Below, in pieces: positions 43,701 through 50,120 of a DNA stretch of 64,000 nucleotides. Positions within the stretch are counted from its first letter, which is position 1; the number at the start of each line of letters is the position of its first letter. Source of the DNA: Schistosoma mansoni. Lineage: Eukaryota; Platyhelminthes; Trematoda; Strigeidida; Schistosomatidae. The notes under the pieces are model-generated. The model was not told the DNA's origin. It made no database searches and worked only from the letters and a program-made list of their open reading frames with translations. A program made the position numbers and the translations under genes. The stretch lies in NCBI RefSeq assembly GCF_000237925.1, contig NC_031500.1:17323753-17387752 (forward strand). The letters are read 5' to 3'.

Positions 43701-45849
43701 GAAGTACTACAAGTTCTCTCTCCATCTGTCGCTTCGAAAAGATTGTTTCATGTGCGTTTATTCGTGGACCCTGTGGCATCTCCGTCTGGTTTTGCTAGCG
43801 TTCGTGTCGCACTAAGCGCAGAGGCAGCGCTGACTGATTGGATCCCCATTAACAGTCGGTTATGTGCTGTTATATCAGAAAGTTCCATCAAAGTGAGAAG
43901 AAATCAGCATGAGGAACGCTAACTTTTCGTCATCTCTGCCTACGCTTCAACAGATTGCAGCCCGGATGCGACTAAGGATAGTTTACCACCAGTTAACTGT
44001 TCTTGTACAGAAAGTGCGTTCGACAGATATTGTGGTACTAGCTGGAGAGTTGGATGCTCAGGTAGGCGTCTAAGAACAGGAGAGCCGTATAGATGAAAAT
44101 TGTTTGCAATTGCATGATACCATGAAAATGGAGAGTAAAGTCGCTTGCAACTTTGCGAGACGTCTCGCCTATAAGCACTGGTTTTCTTCAGGCTTTTTAC
44201 AACTTATTAAAGCCCGTCAGTTTACTCTGCATGACTGCGAGTTTGACCACAAACGATGACTGTTACGCAATAAAATTGGGCAAAGCTTGCGTAAGGACCG
44301 ACAAGGCTGGTGTCCAGAGAGTGACAAAGAGTTGGAAGCAGCAGCTGCACCTGATAACTGTCGGAAGCTCTTTCAACCTATCCGAATCAGTGACAGCGAG
44401 AAATCTGATATCAGTGGAACAATCTGTGAAAATGATGGGATGCCGATCAATAACATTTATCAACGTCTTGGACGATGGGTTTAGTATTTGTCTCAAAACT
44501 TCTGATCTTACGTACTTTTGCTACCGTATCCTAAATCGCCTCATAACAGAAAAACGATTTTCGACTGACTAATGTATCAATCGGAGTTATTTGGAATCTC
44601 CAAAGCCGTTCATGCATCTTACTACTGCTATGTAAATCAACTTCACATTTGAGTAGATAAAAGTCGATTGCAATTCAACTATGAAAAACAACGCAGTTTA
44701 TCAGCGACATACTCCCAAGAACGTATGTACATTGAAAAACCAATTCTAACCACTATTTAAAGGGAAAGATTTTGATGTCTTAGTCTTATGACCTAACTTT
44801 TCAAGGTTATAAGAGAACTTTTCAAGCTCAACTCACACACGTGACTTTGAAACACGTCTTGACCAGTTTGATTTAAAGTAATTTTATCTGGTCCTCATCA
44901 ATCGGAATCATTTATAAAGGATAGCACTTTGAGGTGAACCCACAGACGACGTCATCAAAGCAACAGGTAGCATTTGGTTTGAAACCAACGAATAAATCAT
45001 GACTAGAATTAACTTTTATTCTTCGCAATACAAACTTCAAAAGCGGATTTATGACAAAACACATCAATAACAAGCCTGTGTATCCCCTGAAGAACCCTTA
45101 AGCCGAATTTTCCGAGTCTATCCAAACTATGATAGGGACTGAAGGCAGTTAAAGTGTAAAAGCTACCAAGAGGCTGTTTATATAGCGTATAATAGACTTG
45201 AAGAAAGTACGGAGAGACTATAGTTTATGTTCAAACCAGTGACATTTAAAGGCTGCAAATCTTGGACTGTGATGCAAATTTATTCTTCTATGTAGATAAA
45301 TGGCATTTCAGTATGACGCCTGATATAAGTTTATGGTGATAAGCCTTACTTTAATTACTAAACGCGAACTTGAAACCTTAATTCCAATTCTATTTCCCTC
45401 ACACTAATTAAAAATCCATTTTAACTTTGGTAGGCAGACGAGTTGCTTCAACATCACTTCAGAGTCGCTCAAATACCGTCCATAATGTATGGTCTCAACG
45501 AGAAATATTGTTATACACCACATGCCAAAATAGTTACTTACCTGAAGAGTCTTGAGGGAGAATACTTTTGATACTAGAGGAATTCCGAATGCCAAAGTCT
45601 TCCCACTTCCCTAAAAGAGGAAGTCAGTATTAAAAACATATAAGCATTGTATACTGTTGGTGCTGATCCAAGAACATCGGAGAAACCGTGGAGTGCAGGA
45701 GGTATAGCTGCAGTTTGTATAGGTGTAGGATTTTCCAAACCACAATCACTGAGTGCCTTCACAATGTAATCTGGGAGATTAAGAGAATCCCAACCCATTA
45801 CTTCAACACGACAACCTTGAGAATTCGAAAATCCGCAGTTATCATACAT
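22123..45849 (-). CDS. DDX24: DEAD-box ATP-dependent RNA helicase, DDX24/MAK5 type (10 exons)
   Basis: ATP-dependent RNA helicase expected in the nucleolus, in large-subunit ribosome biogenesis. Exons in order (minus): 45849-45655, 45610-45542, 42313-41996, 36488-36330, 35528-35144, 33702-33292, 32280-32029, 29990-29765, 25848-25788, 22242-22123. All junctions are GT-AG and phases agree, giving about 730 codons. Motifs in order: Q motif PTPIQ, Walker A GSGKT, PTRELAIQ, TPGRLW, DEAD, SAT, CLIFLNS, SDVAARGLD, HRSGRTAR. A basic insertion (GKKKKRKKE) between Walker A and PTREL and the conserved tail (IVKLAKQIDIQEHRNSRKLANDNWFTKAA) mark the DDX24/MAK5 group. The known human protein is longer, mainly by an N-terminal extension not found here; the first ATG (45849) is preceded by an in-frame TGA, so upstream exons are possible. 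Terminal exon assignment is less certain. A full-length RTE lies in intron 3. Confidence 0.88.
22430..22535 (-). mobile_element. 3' end of the (ACTG)n-tailed RTE family
   Basis: Plus strand GTCAGTCAGTCAGCTAAAAC, then CAAGTTGCCATACCTCACTC and TTAGCACAACAAGATG. It matches the end at 2235-2340, severely truncated. Located in intron 9 or the 3' flank of the helicase gene. Confidence 0.6.
22761..23287 (+). mobile_element. Diverged solo LTR
   Basis: The right two thirds match the LTR at 531-1050 (GTGTCCCTCTTATTATAAGC, TTGGTATATAAACTTAGTAT, CTCTCTAATTGGCGG) and it ends GTTATAACA at 23287. The left part is poorly conserved and the start at TGTTGATCTA is inferred from length. No target duplication is visible. 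Confidence 0.6.
23875..24135 (+). repeat. Dispersed GC-rich repeat, copy 2 (longest)
   Basis: Contains CCGGATAAAAGAGGAGGGCT, CCGTAGAAAACAACCTTGCA and TTATGACGCCTCATAGTGAA, then CTTCGGAAGTC. It shares these with copies at 5540, 57970 and 61930. About 250 bp. Confidence 0.6.
24140..25155. other. Helicase intron sequence, mostly unassigned
   Basis: AT-rich intron sequence with a trinucleotide run of ATT/TAA type at 24725-24780. No exon or repeat family was recognised. Confidence 0.4.
25163..25672 (-). mobile_element. Short RTE derivative (5' UTR joined to 3' UTR)
   Basis: Reversed, it runs from the 5' untranslated sequence of the full RTE (GGGGAGACTC..., GGTGGACAAGGCGAG, GGGCCCCCTAATAAA-type words) straight into its 3' end and a (TAAA)n tail at 25163-25190. 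The junction carries an inverted repeat, CACAAATC and GATTTGTG around a 6-nt loop (about 25245-25266). The first 30 or so bases of the family are lost. Confidence 0.8.
25688..25737. repeat. (AAT)n microsatellite
   Basis: About 16 perfect trinucleotide repeats next to the 5' end of the short RTE derivative, 50 bp from helicase exon 9. Confidence 0.9.
25788..25848 (-). CDS. DDX24: Helicase exon 9
   Basis: A 61-nt exon reading, after completing the split Lys codon, RNSSKKKLDITKPLKLELRQ. It has a clean acceptor (TTTTTTAG|AAGG) and donor (CGCCAG|GTATGT) and fits the phase left by exon 8. KLELRQ matches the KKELRHLL region of DDX24. Confidence 0.72.
25955..26336 (-). mobile_element. Short RTE derivative, 5'-truncated
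   Basis: Tail (TAAA)n-like at 25955-25972, then 3' UTR and 5' UTR of the RTE as in the copy at 30111, cut off at about 26336. The central block lacks about 17 bp at the UTR junction relative to other copies. Confidence 0.75.
26375..26766 (+). mobile_element. Distant, truncated LTR relative
   Basis: Shares the order of words seen in the LTR at 531 (GGTCCTTTTATTTTGAGCTT, TCTTGTATAATTGTTATCTT, GTTCTGAACTTAACGGAC) and ends TTGATAATTAACA. It is much more diverged; probably an older subfamily. Confidence 0.45.
26770..27190. other. Helicase intron, nothing recognised
   Basis: AT-rich intron sequence without an assignable feature. Confidence 0.4.
27190..27350 (-). mobile_element. Degenerate hammerhead SINE body
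   Basis: Plus strand AACCACTGAAAACCTGGAAG then CACTGGACGGTTGTTGCATC and ATAGGACTCCTCCTGAACAC. Reversed, stem I and part of stem II remain but the catalytic GAAA reads GCAA, so it is inactive. Confidence 0.6.
27607..28445 (-). mobile_element. RTE-like copy with (ACTG)n tail, 3' part
   Basis: The minus strand encodes, with interruptions, a SAAVRSVLLYGSETWPV-like region, FDHRCLRSIARISW, KLHQLRWLGHVLRMPNHWLP and RGGQTKTWHKSMK, the C-terminal RTE region. The tail lies at 27607-27620. It lies within intron 8 of the helicase gene, on the same strand. Confidence 0.75.
28450..29255. other. Helicase intron, nothing recognised
   Basis: AT-rich intron sequence. I looked for further minus-strand helicase exons and found none. 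Confidence 0.4.
29257..29712. mobile_element. Inverted Sm-alpha-type pair with two tRNA heads facing
   Basis: A minus-strand copy (about 29395-29565) and a plus-strand copy (about 29560-29700) meet at their tRNA-like heads, which share the B box GGGTTCGAGTCCC. The plus hammerhead reads CTGACGA, GTCCCAAATAGGAC, then CAAAAC instead of CGAAAC, so it is disabled. The left flank is the family's extension (TTTAGTATTGTTTGTTTGAA). Confidence 0.7.
29765..29990 (-). CDS. DDX24: Helicase exon 8 (C-terminal conserved region)
   Basis: MELDDFTIQPTTIQLTISEQ, then IVKLAKQIDIQEHRNSRKLA, NDNWFTKAAKDANILL and an acidic DDDDDYNNKFDDDEN tract. This aligns with the region after motif VI in DDX24 proteins (RLARQIEK...N.W...AA). 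Acceptor TTTTCCAG|ATATGG, donor AGAAA|GTAAGT. Confidence 0.85.
30111..30644 (+). mobile_element. Short RTE derivative, complete, with 10-bp target duplication
   Basis: 534 bp from GGCCCCCAAATGCCCTGGTA to a TAAATAAATAAA-type tail. About 450 bp match the 5' UTR of the full RTE (40342-40780) and the last 65 match its 3' end (36897-36960); no coding part lies between. ATTACATATA flanks it on both sides (30101-30110, 30645-30654). This shows it inserted as a unit rather than arising by deletion in place. Confidence 0.88.
30945..31300 (-). mobile_element. Degenerate RTE fragment of the (ACTG)n family
   Basis: Parallel to 2460-2770 and 27850-28110 in diverged form (GATTATGAGCTAACTTACCC, AACCAGATAGTTTGCACTTA, TACACCAGCAAACATCACC). 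No open frame remains. Confidence 0.55.
31462..31795 (+). mobile_element. Short RTE derivative or RTE 5' UTR, 3' part lost
   Basis: Starts AATGCCCTGGTATGGTCGAA and follows the family to CATCTCCTCACGATCCTCAC, where it breaks. The 3' UTR and tail are missing. Confidence 0.65.
31889..31945 (-). mobile_element. tRNA-like SINE head fragment
   Basis: Reversed, it reads GCAATGGCTTAGTGGTTAAG then CTCCTGGTTCGAACTGCACT, with pol III A- and B-box words. It is too short and cannot form a complete cloverleaf, so it is not called a tRNA gene. Confidence 0.5.
32029..32280 (-). CDS. DDX24: Helicase exon 7 (motifs V and VI)
   Basis: Encodes ADPNGILLASDVAARGLDLA, then VIHFDVPRTAELYIHRSGRT and ARANRQGTSLLFIS. 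Both ARGLD and HRSGRTAR are complete. Acceptor GTTCTAG|CTGA, donor GAACTA|GTAAGT. A short inserted segment (SSDSIVETNG) follows motif V. Confidence 0.88.
32340..33230. other. Helicase intron 6, nothing firm
   Basis: Mostly unassigned intron. At 32650-32710 a tRNA-like word pair (TAGCCTAGTGATTAAAGCAC, AAAGGTTCAAAATAC) suggests another decayed SINE head. Confidence 0.4.
33292..33702 (-). CDS. DDX24: Helicase exon 6 (RecA2 start)
   Basis: Encodes AVLREMFGLKKSAKVIDLSS, a cysteine-containing segment (CKSTCPDTLSECRLLCPSQE), then RRCLIFLNSKSGVRRLAGVL and LHADMVQKQRLRALERFQ. The last pieces are motif IV and the QKxRL region of the second RecA domain. Acceptor ACTTTCAG|CTGT, donor TTCCAAG|GTATTT. Confidence 0.87.
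34355..34655 (-). mobile_element. Sm-alpha-type element in helicase intron
   Basis: Reversed, it shows the family extension, the tRNA-like head and then ATCCAG, CTGACGA, GTCCCAAATAGGAC, GAAG, with CTGGAT closing stem I. GAAA to GAAG is the main core change. The B box is altered (GGGTTCTAGTCCC). Confidence 0.65.
34741..34995. repeat. Tandem duplication of a 131-bp unit
   Basis: CTGTATCCTCTGTCTT starts at 34741 and again at 34872. The copies share AGAGTACGTACTAG, AGATATAGGAGTTGACTAGA and CATTCAATACTACTACTG with about ten differences. Located in helicase intron 5. Confidence 0.85.
35144..35528 (-). CDS. DDX24: Helicase exon 5 (DEAD and SAT motifs)
   Basis: Begins GEPHLLTLHSVNVVVVDEAD, so the DEAD box is intact. 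After a low-complexity acidic/lysine-rich spacer (EGKEEEQEDTTHLKK) comes QRQTLIFSATLTF, motif III. Acceptor TTGCCAAG|GGTG, donor AAACTTG|GTAAGG, leaving phase 1. Confidence 0.88.
36330..36488 (-). CDS. DDX24: Helicase exon 4 (GG and TPGR motifs)
   Basis: 53 codons, VTQHLRALMKYVDYIRIETI then VGGISVDKQLRLLRRCPDIL and VATPGRLWHFIQQ. Acceptor AAATATAG|GTTACA, donor CAACAA|GTTAGT, phase 0. Confidence 0.88.
36897..40780 (-). mobile_element. Full-length RTE-like non-LTR retrotransposon
   Basis: The 5' untranslated region (about 40107-40780, beginning AAATGCCCTGGTACGGCCGA on minus) is followed by one intact ORF (37056-40106) and a short 3' UTR (36897-37055) with a (TAAA)n tail. It lies in intron 3 of the helicase gene in the same orientation. 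No convincing target duplication was found at the ends. The 5' UTR includes an ATT-rich microsatellite (about 40235-40276). The ends match the short derivatives at 10830, 25163, 25955 and 30111. Confidence 0.88.
37056..40106 (-). CDS. RTE-like endonuclease/reverse transcriptase polyprotein, intact
   Basis: 1016 codons from ATG (40104-40106) without a stop or frameshift. The N-terminal apurinic-type endonuclease shows FKLASFNVRTL, CCLSETR (about residue 54), VISAYAPT, AGDLNAQVGR and SDHALV. The reverse transcriptase shows SPGPDDLPLALF, NNYRGISLLS, EQAGFRSGRG, motif A FLDIRAAFDSLD (about 637), VRQGCSISPFLF and motif C LEYADDIVLL (about 740). The C-terminal region ends with RLQWLGHVLRMSSQRLPRRA and a W-P-rich tail. 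All catalytic residues I can identify are present, so the protein may be active. It cleaves target DNA and primes reverse transcription from its own RNA. GC content is clearly higher than in flanking intron sequence, as expected of a young insertion. Confidence 0.92.
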   Translation of the reverse strand: MLPPIMNTEAVFLKPRTPFKLASFNVRTLMHIRQQIGLAMSLEGLNVDVCCLSETRIQDSSEVLQIRSPSVASKSLFHVRLSGDPVASSSGLAGVGVALSARAEAALIDWIPINSRLCAVRLESSIKVRRNRREKRCLFVISAYAPTDCSPDAIKDEFYHQLTVLLQKARSTDIVVLAGDLNAQVGRLGTEESRLGGRWGLVGRRTDNGDRLLQLCTDHNLFLASTNFRHSHRRCATWHPPSASQAWTQIDHIAINYRWRGCVQDCCSFWSTYLESDHALVCANPTLLFSGRRIDHHQRIDISKLAATSVASKYRAELASRLATTPPKSIDEHWLLLHGAMKMASKAACGFAKRPAYKHWVSSGSLQLMEARRSTPGDREFDHKLRLLRNEIGQSLRKDREAWWSERANEMEAAAASGNCRKLFQLIRATGSKKSGVSETIYEDDGMPITNISRRLGRWVEFFEGQFNWPAAPATSTSLSCPPWPVTTDPPNEAEVRKELQLLKRYKSPGPDDLPLALFKDGGDFLTKELTVLFGKVWEQESVPTSWNESIVVPIFKKGSRCSCNNYRGISLLSIASKLLASIILRRLFKTRERLTREEQAGFRSGRGCIDHIFTLRQMLEHRHTYLRPTIVVFLDIRAAFDSLDRTVLWDCLLKKGVPEKFINILKALYTNTSGRVRAYNHLSPLFHSSSGVRQGCSISPFLFNFAIDDILETALMDVSNGGVDMLPGERLLDLEYADDIVLLCDNAQGMQSALNQLAISVRRYGMCFAPSKCKVLLQDWQDSNPVLTLDGEEIEVVEKFVYLGSYISAGGGVSDEIDARIVTARAAYANLGHLWRLRDVSLAVKGRIYNASVRAVLLYACETWPLRVEDVRRLSVFDHRCLRRIADIQWQHHVSNAEVRHRVFGRRDDNSIGVTILKHRLQWLGHVLRMSSQRLPRRALFADPGTGWKKRRGGQCMTWCRGMKESCKGLAFVGPSRLPGWGPRDGATQWLETLSDMAQNRSQWRSCCNLLLLST
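40800..41990. other. Helicase intron 3, remainder
   Basis: No coding exon or repeat family recognised. Open stretches at 41167-41370 and 41682-41993 have no motif, and the latter overlaps the donor side of exon 3. Confidence 0.4.
41996..42313 (-). CDS. DDX24: Helicase exon 3 (basic insertion and motif Ia)
   Basis: 106 codons from SQTCEEESKINS through GKKKKRKKETDIY to VYGLVLVPTRELAIQ. Acceptor TTTTCCAG|AGCC, donor ATTCAA|GTATGA, phase 0 on both sides. The acidic and lysine-rich insertion before PTREL is the group's hallmark; the lysine cluster could serve as a nuclear signal. Confidence 0.88.
43245..44490 (+). pseudogene. Decayed RTE copy, 5' half
   Basis: Begins with 5' UTR words (CTTCGGTTTGAGCACCCAGA) and parallels the intact RTE ORF with many lesions: MLPPNTNNESL, QDSSEVLQVLSPSVASKRLF, ALTDWIPINSRLCAV, then after frameshifts and a deletion YKHWFSSGFLQL and LRKDRQGWCPESDKELEAAA. 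It ends near IYQRLGRWV, before the reverse transcriptase core. Opposite strand to the helicase gene, in intron 2. Confidence 0.8.
44500..45400. other. Helicase intron 2, nothing recognised
   Basis: Unassigned intron sequence between the decayed RTE copy and exon 2. Confidence 0.4.
45542..45610 (-). CDS. DDX24: Helicase exon 2 (Walker A)
   Basis: 23 codons, GSGKTLAFGIPLVSKVFSLK then TLQ. The acceptor is CTCTTTTAG|GGAAGT and the donor CTTCAG|GTAAGT. Only 44 nt separate it from exon 1, so Walker A (APT|GSGKT) is interrupted by a tiny intron, a size known for schistosome 5' introns. Confidence 0.88.
45655..45849 (-). CDS. DDX24: Helicase exon 1 (Q motif)
   Basis: Encodes GWDSLNLPDYIVKALSDCGL then ENPTPIQTAAIPPALHGFSD and VLGSAPT, the Q motif and the start of Walker A. 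The donor is CCAACA|GTATAC. Translation could begin at Met 45849 or Met 45798; the second directly precedes the conserved region. Confidence 0.85.
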
Positions 45850-46039
45850 GGTTCAAATTGTTCTAATGATTTTGGACTGAATGGAAGCTTTCACTTAAAG
45901 GGCTTCCATATCTAATAGCAGTGGATCATCGACACCTTCAGGCAGGAACCCAAGGTATATTATCGATAAAACGGGAAAAGGAAAAAAGGTTGGTAAATCA
46001 TCATATGATACTGTTCTCATTGAGAATTTGTCAAGTTTT

Positions 46040-46941
46040 CTCCTGATGGACTACTGGGAAGTCGCTTGGACTAGCTCACTCGGCAGCCAATTCGAGAACT
46101 TGACCAATCTTAAGGAGTAAAAGGAGTTTCTACACTCTGTTCTGCCCTGTTGTGTCTCCTGTTTCTGGGTATAACCCAAGAAGTTTGTGTTGGGACTAAA
46201 CTTAGGTAGGTGTTTAATGGGATGTTGAGAAGTGTTTAGGATGCCGTAAGTCATTACAAGGTCACCTCTAAGACCCCTGTACTCTAATGGGTAATGATTC
46301 GGTGATTGAAGGTGCCCTTCATAACACTTGAATTTGAGTCCCCGAACTGATTTCGTTACTCGTCGTTAGATACTCTTCAGATTGTCTGTATCCCCTTGGA
46401 GTAAGGAGGAAAATACCGTGTTTCCATATTGTAAATGGAGACGAATAAAACTGCTGAAGATCATGTGGAAGGTTATACCTTCGAACTGTCCCAAAATGCG
46501 CCTAAACGTTACCAGTGCAAGGTTTGCTCGGAAGACATTTTTGTTACAGTTAGCGTAAGACATCGAATCGTAGGGTGCCAATACTCTCAGGTCTTTTCCA
46601 ACATGGGATACTTCTAGAAGGAAGTTACTTAGGTTGTATTCGTTGTCTACAACATGTCTCAGATGAACTAATTTACACTTTGAAGTGTTAAAGGTAAGTC
46701 CTTTTTCATCCACCCAAATTTGAAGCCGTTTAAGGCCCTCCTGAAGTTTCGATTTATCCTCCTGGTTACGTACGTCTCTCCAGAATTTCACACCATCAGC
46801 GAAAAGTAATAAATCTGACGATACATGGTGTGGGAGATCGATCATATAAATATCCTTGTAACACGCTTGCATAAACCGTCGATTGATTTGCACTCGCTTC
46901 TTGTTTGTTTCAGCACAGTTCCAGACATCCAGTGATGTCAA
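46040..46941 (-). pseudogene. Decayed CR1-like reverse transcriptase
   Basis: About 190 codons are open (46366-46941): SSDLLLFADGVKFWRDVRNQ, then LKRLQIWVDEKGLTFNTSKC and KLVHLRH. Motif C reads FADG instead of FADD, which removes a catalytic Asp. A shifted remnant (46051-46254) carries the C-terminal pattern FSPNTNFLGY...FYSLRLVKFSNWLPSE. It is an old, inactive copy upstream of the helicase gene. Confidence 0.75.
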
Positions 46942-46999
46942 ATAAACTGCAGTTCAACGACTTGACAGCTTAAATCCATGTTAATTGCGACGGTATATA

Positions 47000-48280
47000 T
47001 GAAATTCTGTATCAGTTTGAGTTTCAGTTTGGAAAGAACAGTAGGCAAGGTTACTTATGTTAGTCCTGTCAATAATGCTCTCTCAGTTGACCCAAATTTC
47101 TTTTGGGGACGTCAACAAATGAAGGCTCAATGGCGTGTCGAGGTAGAGAGTTCCATTCGTCAGTGTAAAGATGCCACAGACATTCGGGGTTCGTTAACGC
47201 TTTTACACGTAGCACTTTTATAATCGAAGCATGCCGACTCAGTCAAACCAAAAGGTAAAAGTGAATGAGTTTCAAGATATATCTGGATGGCTATCGGTAT
47301 ATCAAATAACGTTTGGTCAAAGCCGACTGGTAGTTGAAAGGGATGCGTAGCACGACTTACTCACTGGTGCGGATGCATAACCGCACGTCCGCACCTAGGT
47401 AAGTCTAGTAAAACTAATGTGGTCGGCATCAAATCTCGAAGACTTACAGAGCTACTGATTTTGTGGATTTATTTGCCGTCATAGATGATTCAAAATCGTT
47501 GCTATTCCGAGAATCAGTTCGGTAGCGGTTCTCTAAACCCTTTTAAACAGCTGATCACCTCTTTCTAGGTATGGGCTAGCCGTTTGTGTGTAGTAGCTGA
47601 GTTTAGGACGAACAGATGCTGTACACAAATTCAAAATTATTTTGGCATCGACGTGATCTTGAGCTTTACGTACTGATCACAAGGTTTTAAAGGCGTTGAT
47701 GGCAATCACATGGCTGCGAGCAGTACTATATAAGTCTTGTCTAACAATGACTACTTAGTCACGATGGGTCTGGTCGACAATAATAATAATAATACACATG
47801 TAAGTATTTATTAATAAGTACTGCAGACTAGTGATTGGGTTATCACGCCACCGAAGTAGTTCCAGATATCAGCAGACATAAAATTATTAAGCAGGAGGTT
47901 AATTGGTTGAGATGTGGAGATAATAAAAAGATAATTTGAGTGTTAATAAATGATTATTTCAAAGTATATAATTAATTCAATGAATCGATAATGTAGAAAC
48001 ATACAGAGAAGAGAAAATAAGACGAGAATGTTGATGACAATTAGACGATAGAAATTAAATGACAACAATATCTAATATGTTTGTAGCGTGCTAGTGTAAA
48101 CCAGACGATTTGTTTTGGCTCGACTGTTAGTGTTTCGGTTAAGTCTTAAGTCTCTGGTATCGTCCAATGAAGGCAGTTTAGCCATTCAATTTATCACATA
48201 GAGCGACTTCAGAAGTTGGAATTTTTCACTCTGACTTACCACAGATTAGGAGGTAATTTGATCTTGATATAAAGAATGCT
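47000..48280. other. Spacer with no clear gene
   Basis: An 81-codon open stretch (46978-47223) has no recognisable motif. A short (AAT)n run sits at 47780-47795. Nothing else is assignable. Confidence 0.35.
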
Positions 48281-48284
48281 AAAA

Positions 48285-48545
48285 GTGATTATGAACACAA
48301 TATATTCTCAACGTTTGTTCGTATTAGGTCTGAACAACTCAAAGGACATAATAGACATACAAGAGGGCTAATAACAAACAAAATTTCCTTGACATTCAGG
48401 TTTCCACATCGAGTCACCAACCGTTGGAACCTTTTACTCGACAAAATGGTAGTCGGATCATCGACCAACTGATTCAAGAGAACATTTGACACTAAGAAGC
48501 CTAAAGGAGAAGGACTAATACAGGACATAGGCTTCTGTCTTTGGT
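48285..48545 (+). pseudogene. CR1-like ORF2 C-terminal fragment
   Basis: On plus, RSEQLKGHNRHTRGLITNKI, SLTFRFPHRVTNRWNLLLDK and, after a stop, FKRTFDTKKPK follow the C-terminal consensus of CR1-like proteins (LRGHxxK...FSHRVVNxWNxL...FKKxLD; compare 53955-54120 here). Confidence 0.65.
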
Positions 48546-48549
48546 GTAT

Positions 48550-49750
48550 AAGTCTGAAACCGAACCTGAAATATGGATTATTTTCCGTTTCAAGTTTCCT
48601 TCAAGGTAGTAGTAAATGAGTCGTCAAAATAAGTAATCGCATATGTCATCAACAACGATGCTGACTTCATTAGTTTTACTAGACACACTGTAGCTGAAGG
48701 CGCTCGTTCAAGCATCCTCAACAGATTACTATTGAGGAGGATATGCCACATATCCCTCACAACAGTCAGTCAGCTCAGCCCAATTACTTCTCAGCACATT
48801 GACAATTTTCCAAAAATGTATTCGACTCCCTCATCCCTGACTTCTGGTTTGAACGGGTTTAGGATATCCTGTTAGGAAAGTGAAACGGACAACGGTGACG
48901 TCACTCACGGAATATAGGCGACATTTTCAGTCAGACGTAAGAACTGACCTTGATTGGTAAGAAAACATCAGGAAAGCCCGAACACGCACCTTGATTTCGG
49001 TTGATACTAATCAACAATCTATCATACAACACATAATTACGATGGTCCTGCTCGAGAACACGTTATAAAAGCAAAATATTCAGCAGCAATAACCAAATTA
49101 TGGACTGATATTTGCTTAAAAATTCGAAGACAGATGATTCTGTTAATGAAGAAAAAAATGATCAGACCGACCATCAAGTGTATCTATAGCAATGTATTAG
49201 TAATATGGCGTAATTTAAAAGTCAGAAACATGTGCTATCCACCGAAAATTATGAGTGATGAATTACCAAGGTGACAACATCATTCTGAGGGGGCCTCAAT
49301 AATCACTCCACAACGTACCTGATAGTAGGAATGAACTGGAAATCCTCAGTTACTAGCGCAACAAGTCTTCCCTTAGAATTTGAAGTTTTCTCTTTATTAT
49401 TGTTCACATTGTGATCAGTCAACCTCTTGCCTGGTAATTTCATGGCTGCTAGTATCCAGAAGTCTTACTGCTCTGAGACAAACGCACCAAACTACAAGAT
49501 ATATGAATCCATAAACAAATGCCAAACCAACTTGAATTGGCTCAAATAAGTAGGCTGGACTAACACTCATTGGACATAATCGAATACTTAGAACTGTACC
49601 TTAATAATGAGAAGTGTGTGAGAAAAGAACAATCCGTTAGTGCTCGTTTGTGACAAAGGCACTGAATAATGGATCTTTGGCGGTGAGTCTGAAGTGATCG
49701 GGTACACCAAACGATAAACTGTGAGTTCGTTACTTTGTGTAACACCATGC
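48550..49750. other. Spacer, nothing recognised
   Basis: No gene or repeat family could be assigned. Some of it may be the 5' untranslated part of the CR1-like element downstream. Confidence 0.35.
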
Positions 49751-49756
49751 ATATTA

Positions 49757-49814
49757 ATAAATTAATATATTTGTAATATCTACTCATTGGGATATTACAA
49801 GTATATTAATTTAT
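49757..49814. repeat. Near-perfect palindrome, 24-bp arms
   Basis: Arms 49757-49780 and 49791-49814 are reverse complements at 23 of 24 positions, around the 10-nt spacer TACTCATTGG. The arms are AT-rich (GATATTACAA facing TTGTAATATC). Confidence 0.85.
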
Positions 49815-50120
49815 TTATGACGATCTACCCAATGCTCAATTTATTCAAAACCACTATGAGTTGCGCGCGCTATTTAAAAGGACAGTGGTATTGTTTCACG
49901 TTGAGCTTAATTCACTGTTTTGATCGTAAATTACGTATCAAAACTACCGTTTACACTTTAATTGAATTTATTTCAGTTAACGTGACATTGTATTTGTGTG
50001 TTTTGATCCTGCTTTTGTGTATTTACTGCATCAAAGCATTCTTGGTCGACTGCGGCTTGTTTATTTGATAAGGTTGTGATTTATCTTACATATCTACCTT
50101 GCCTATCATTTTATTCTAAG

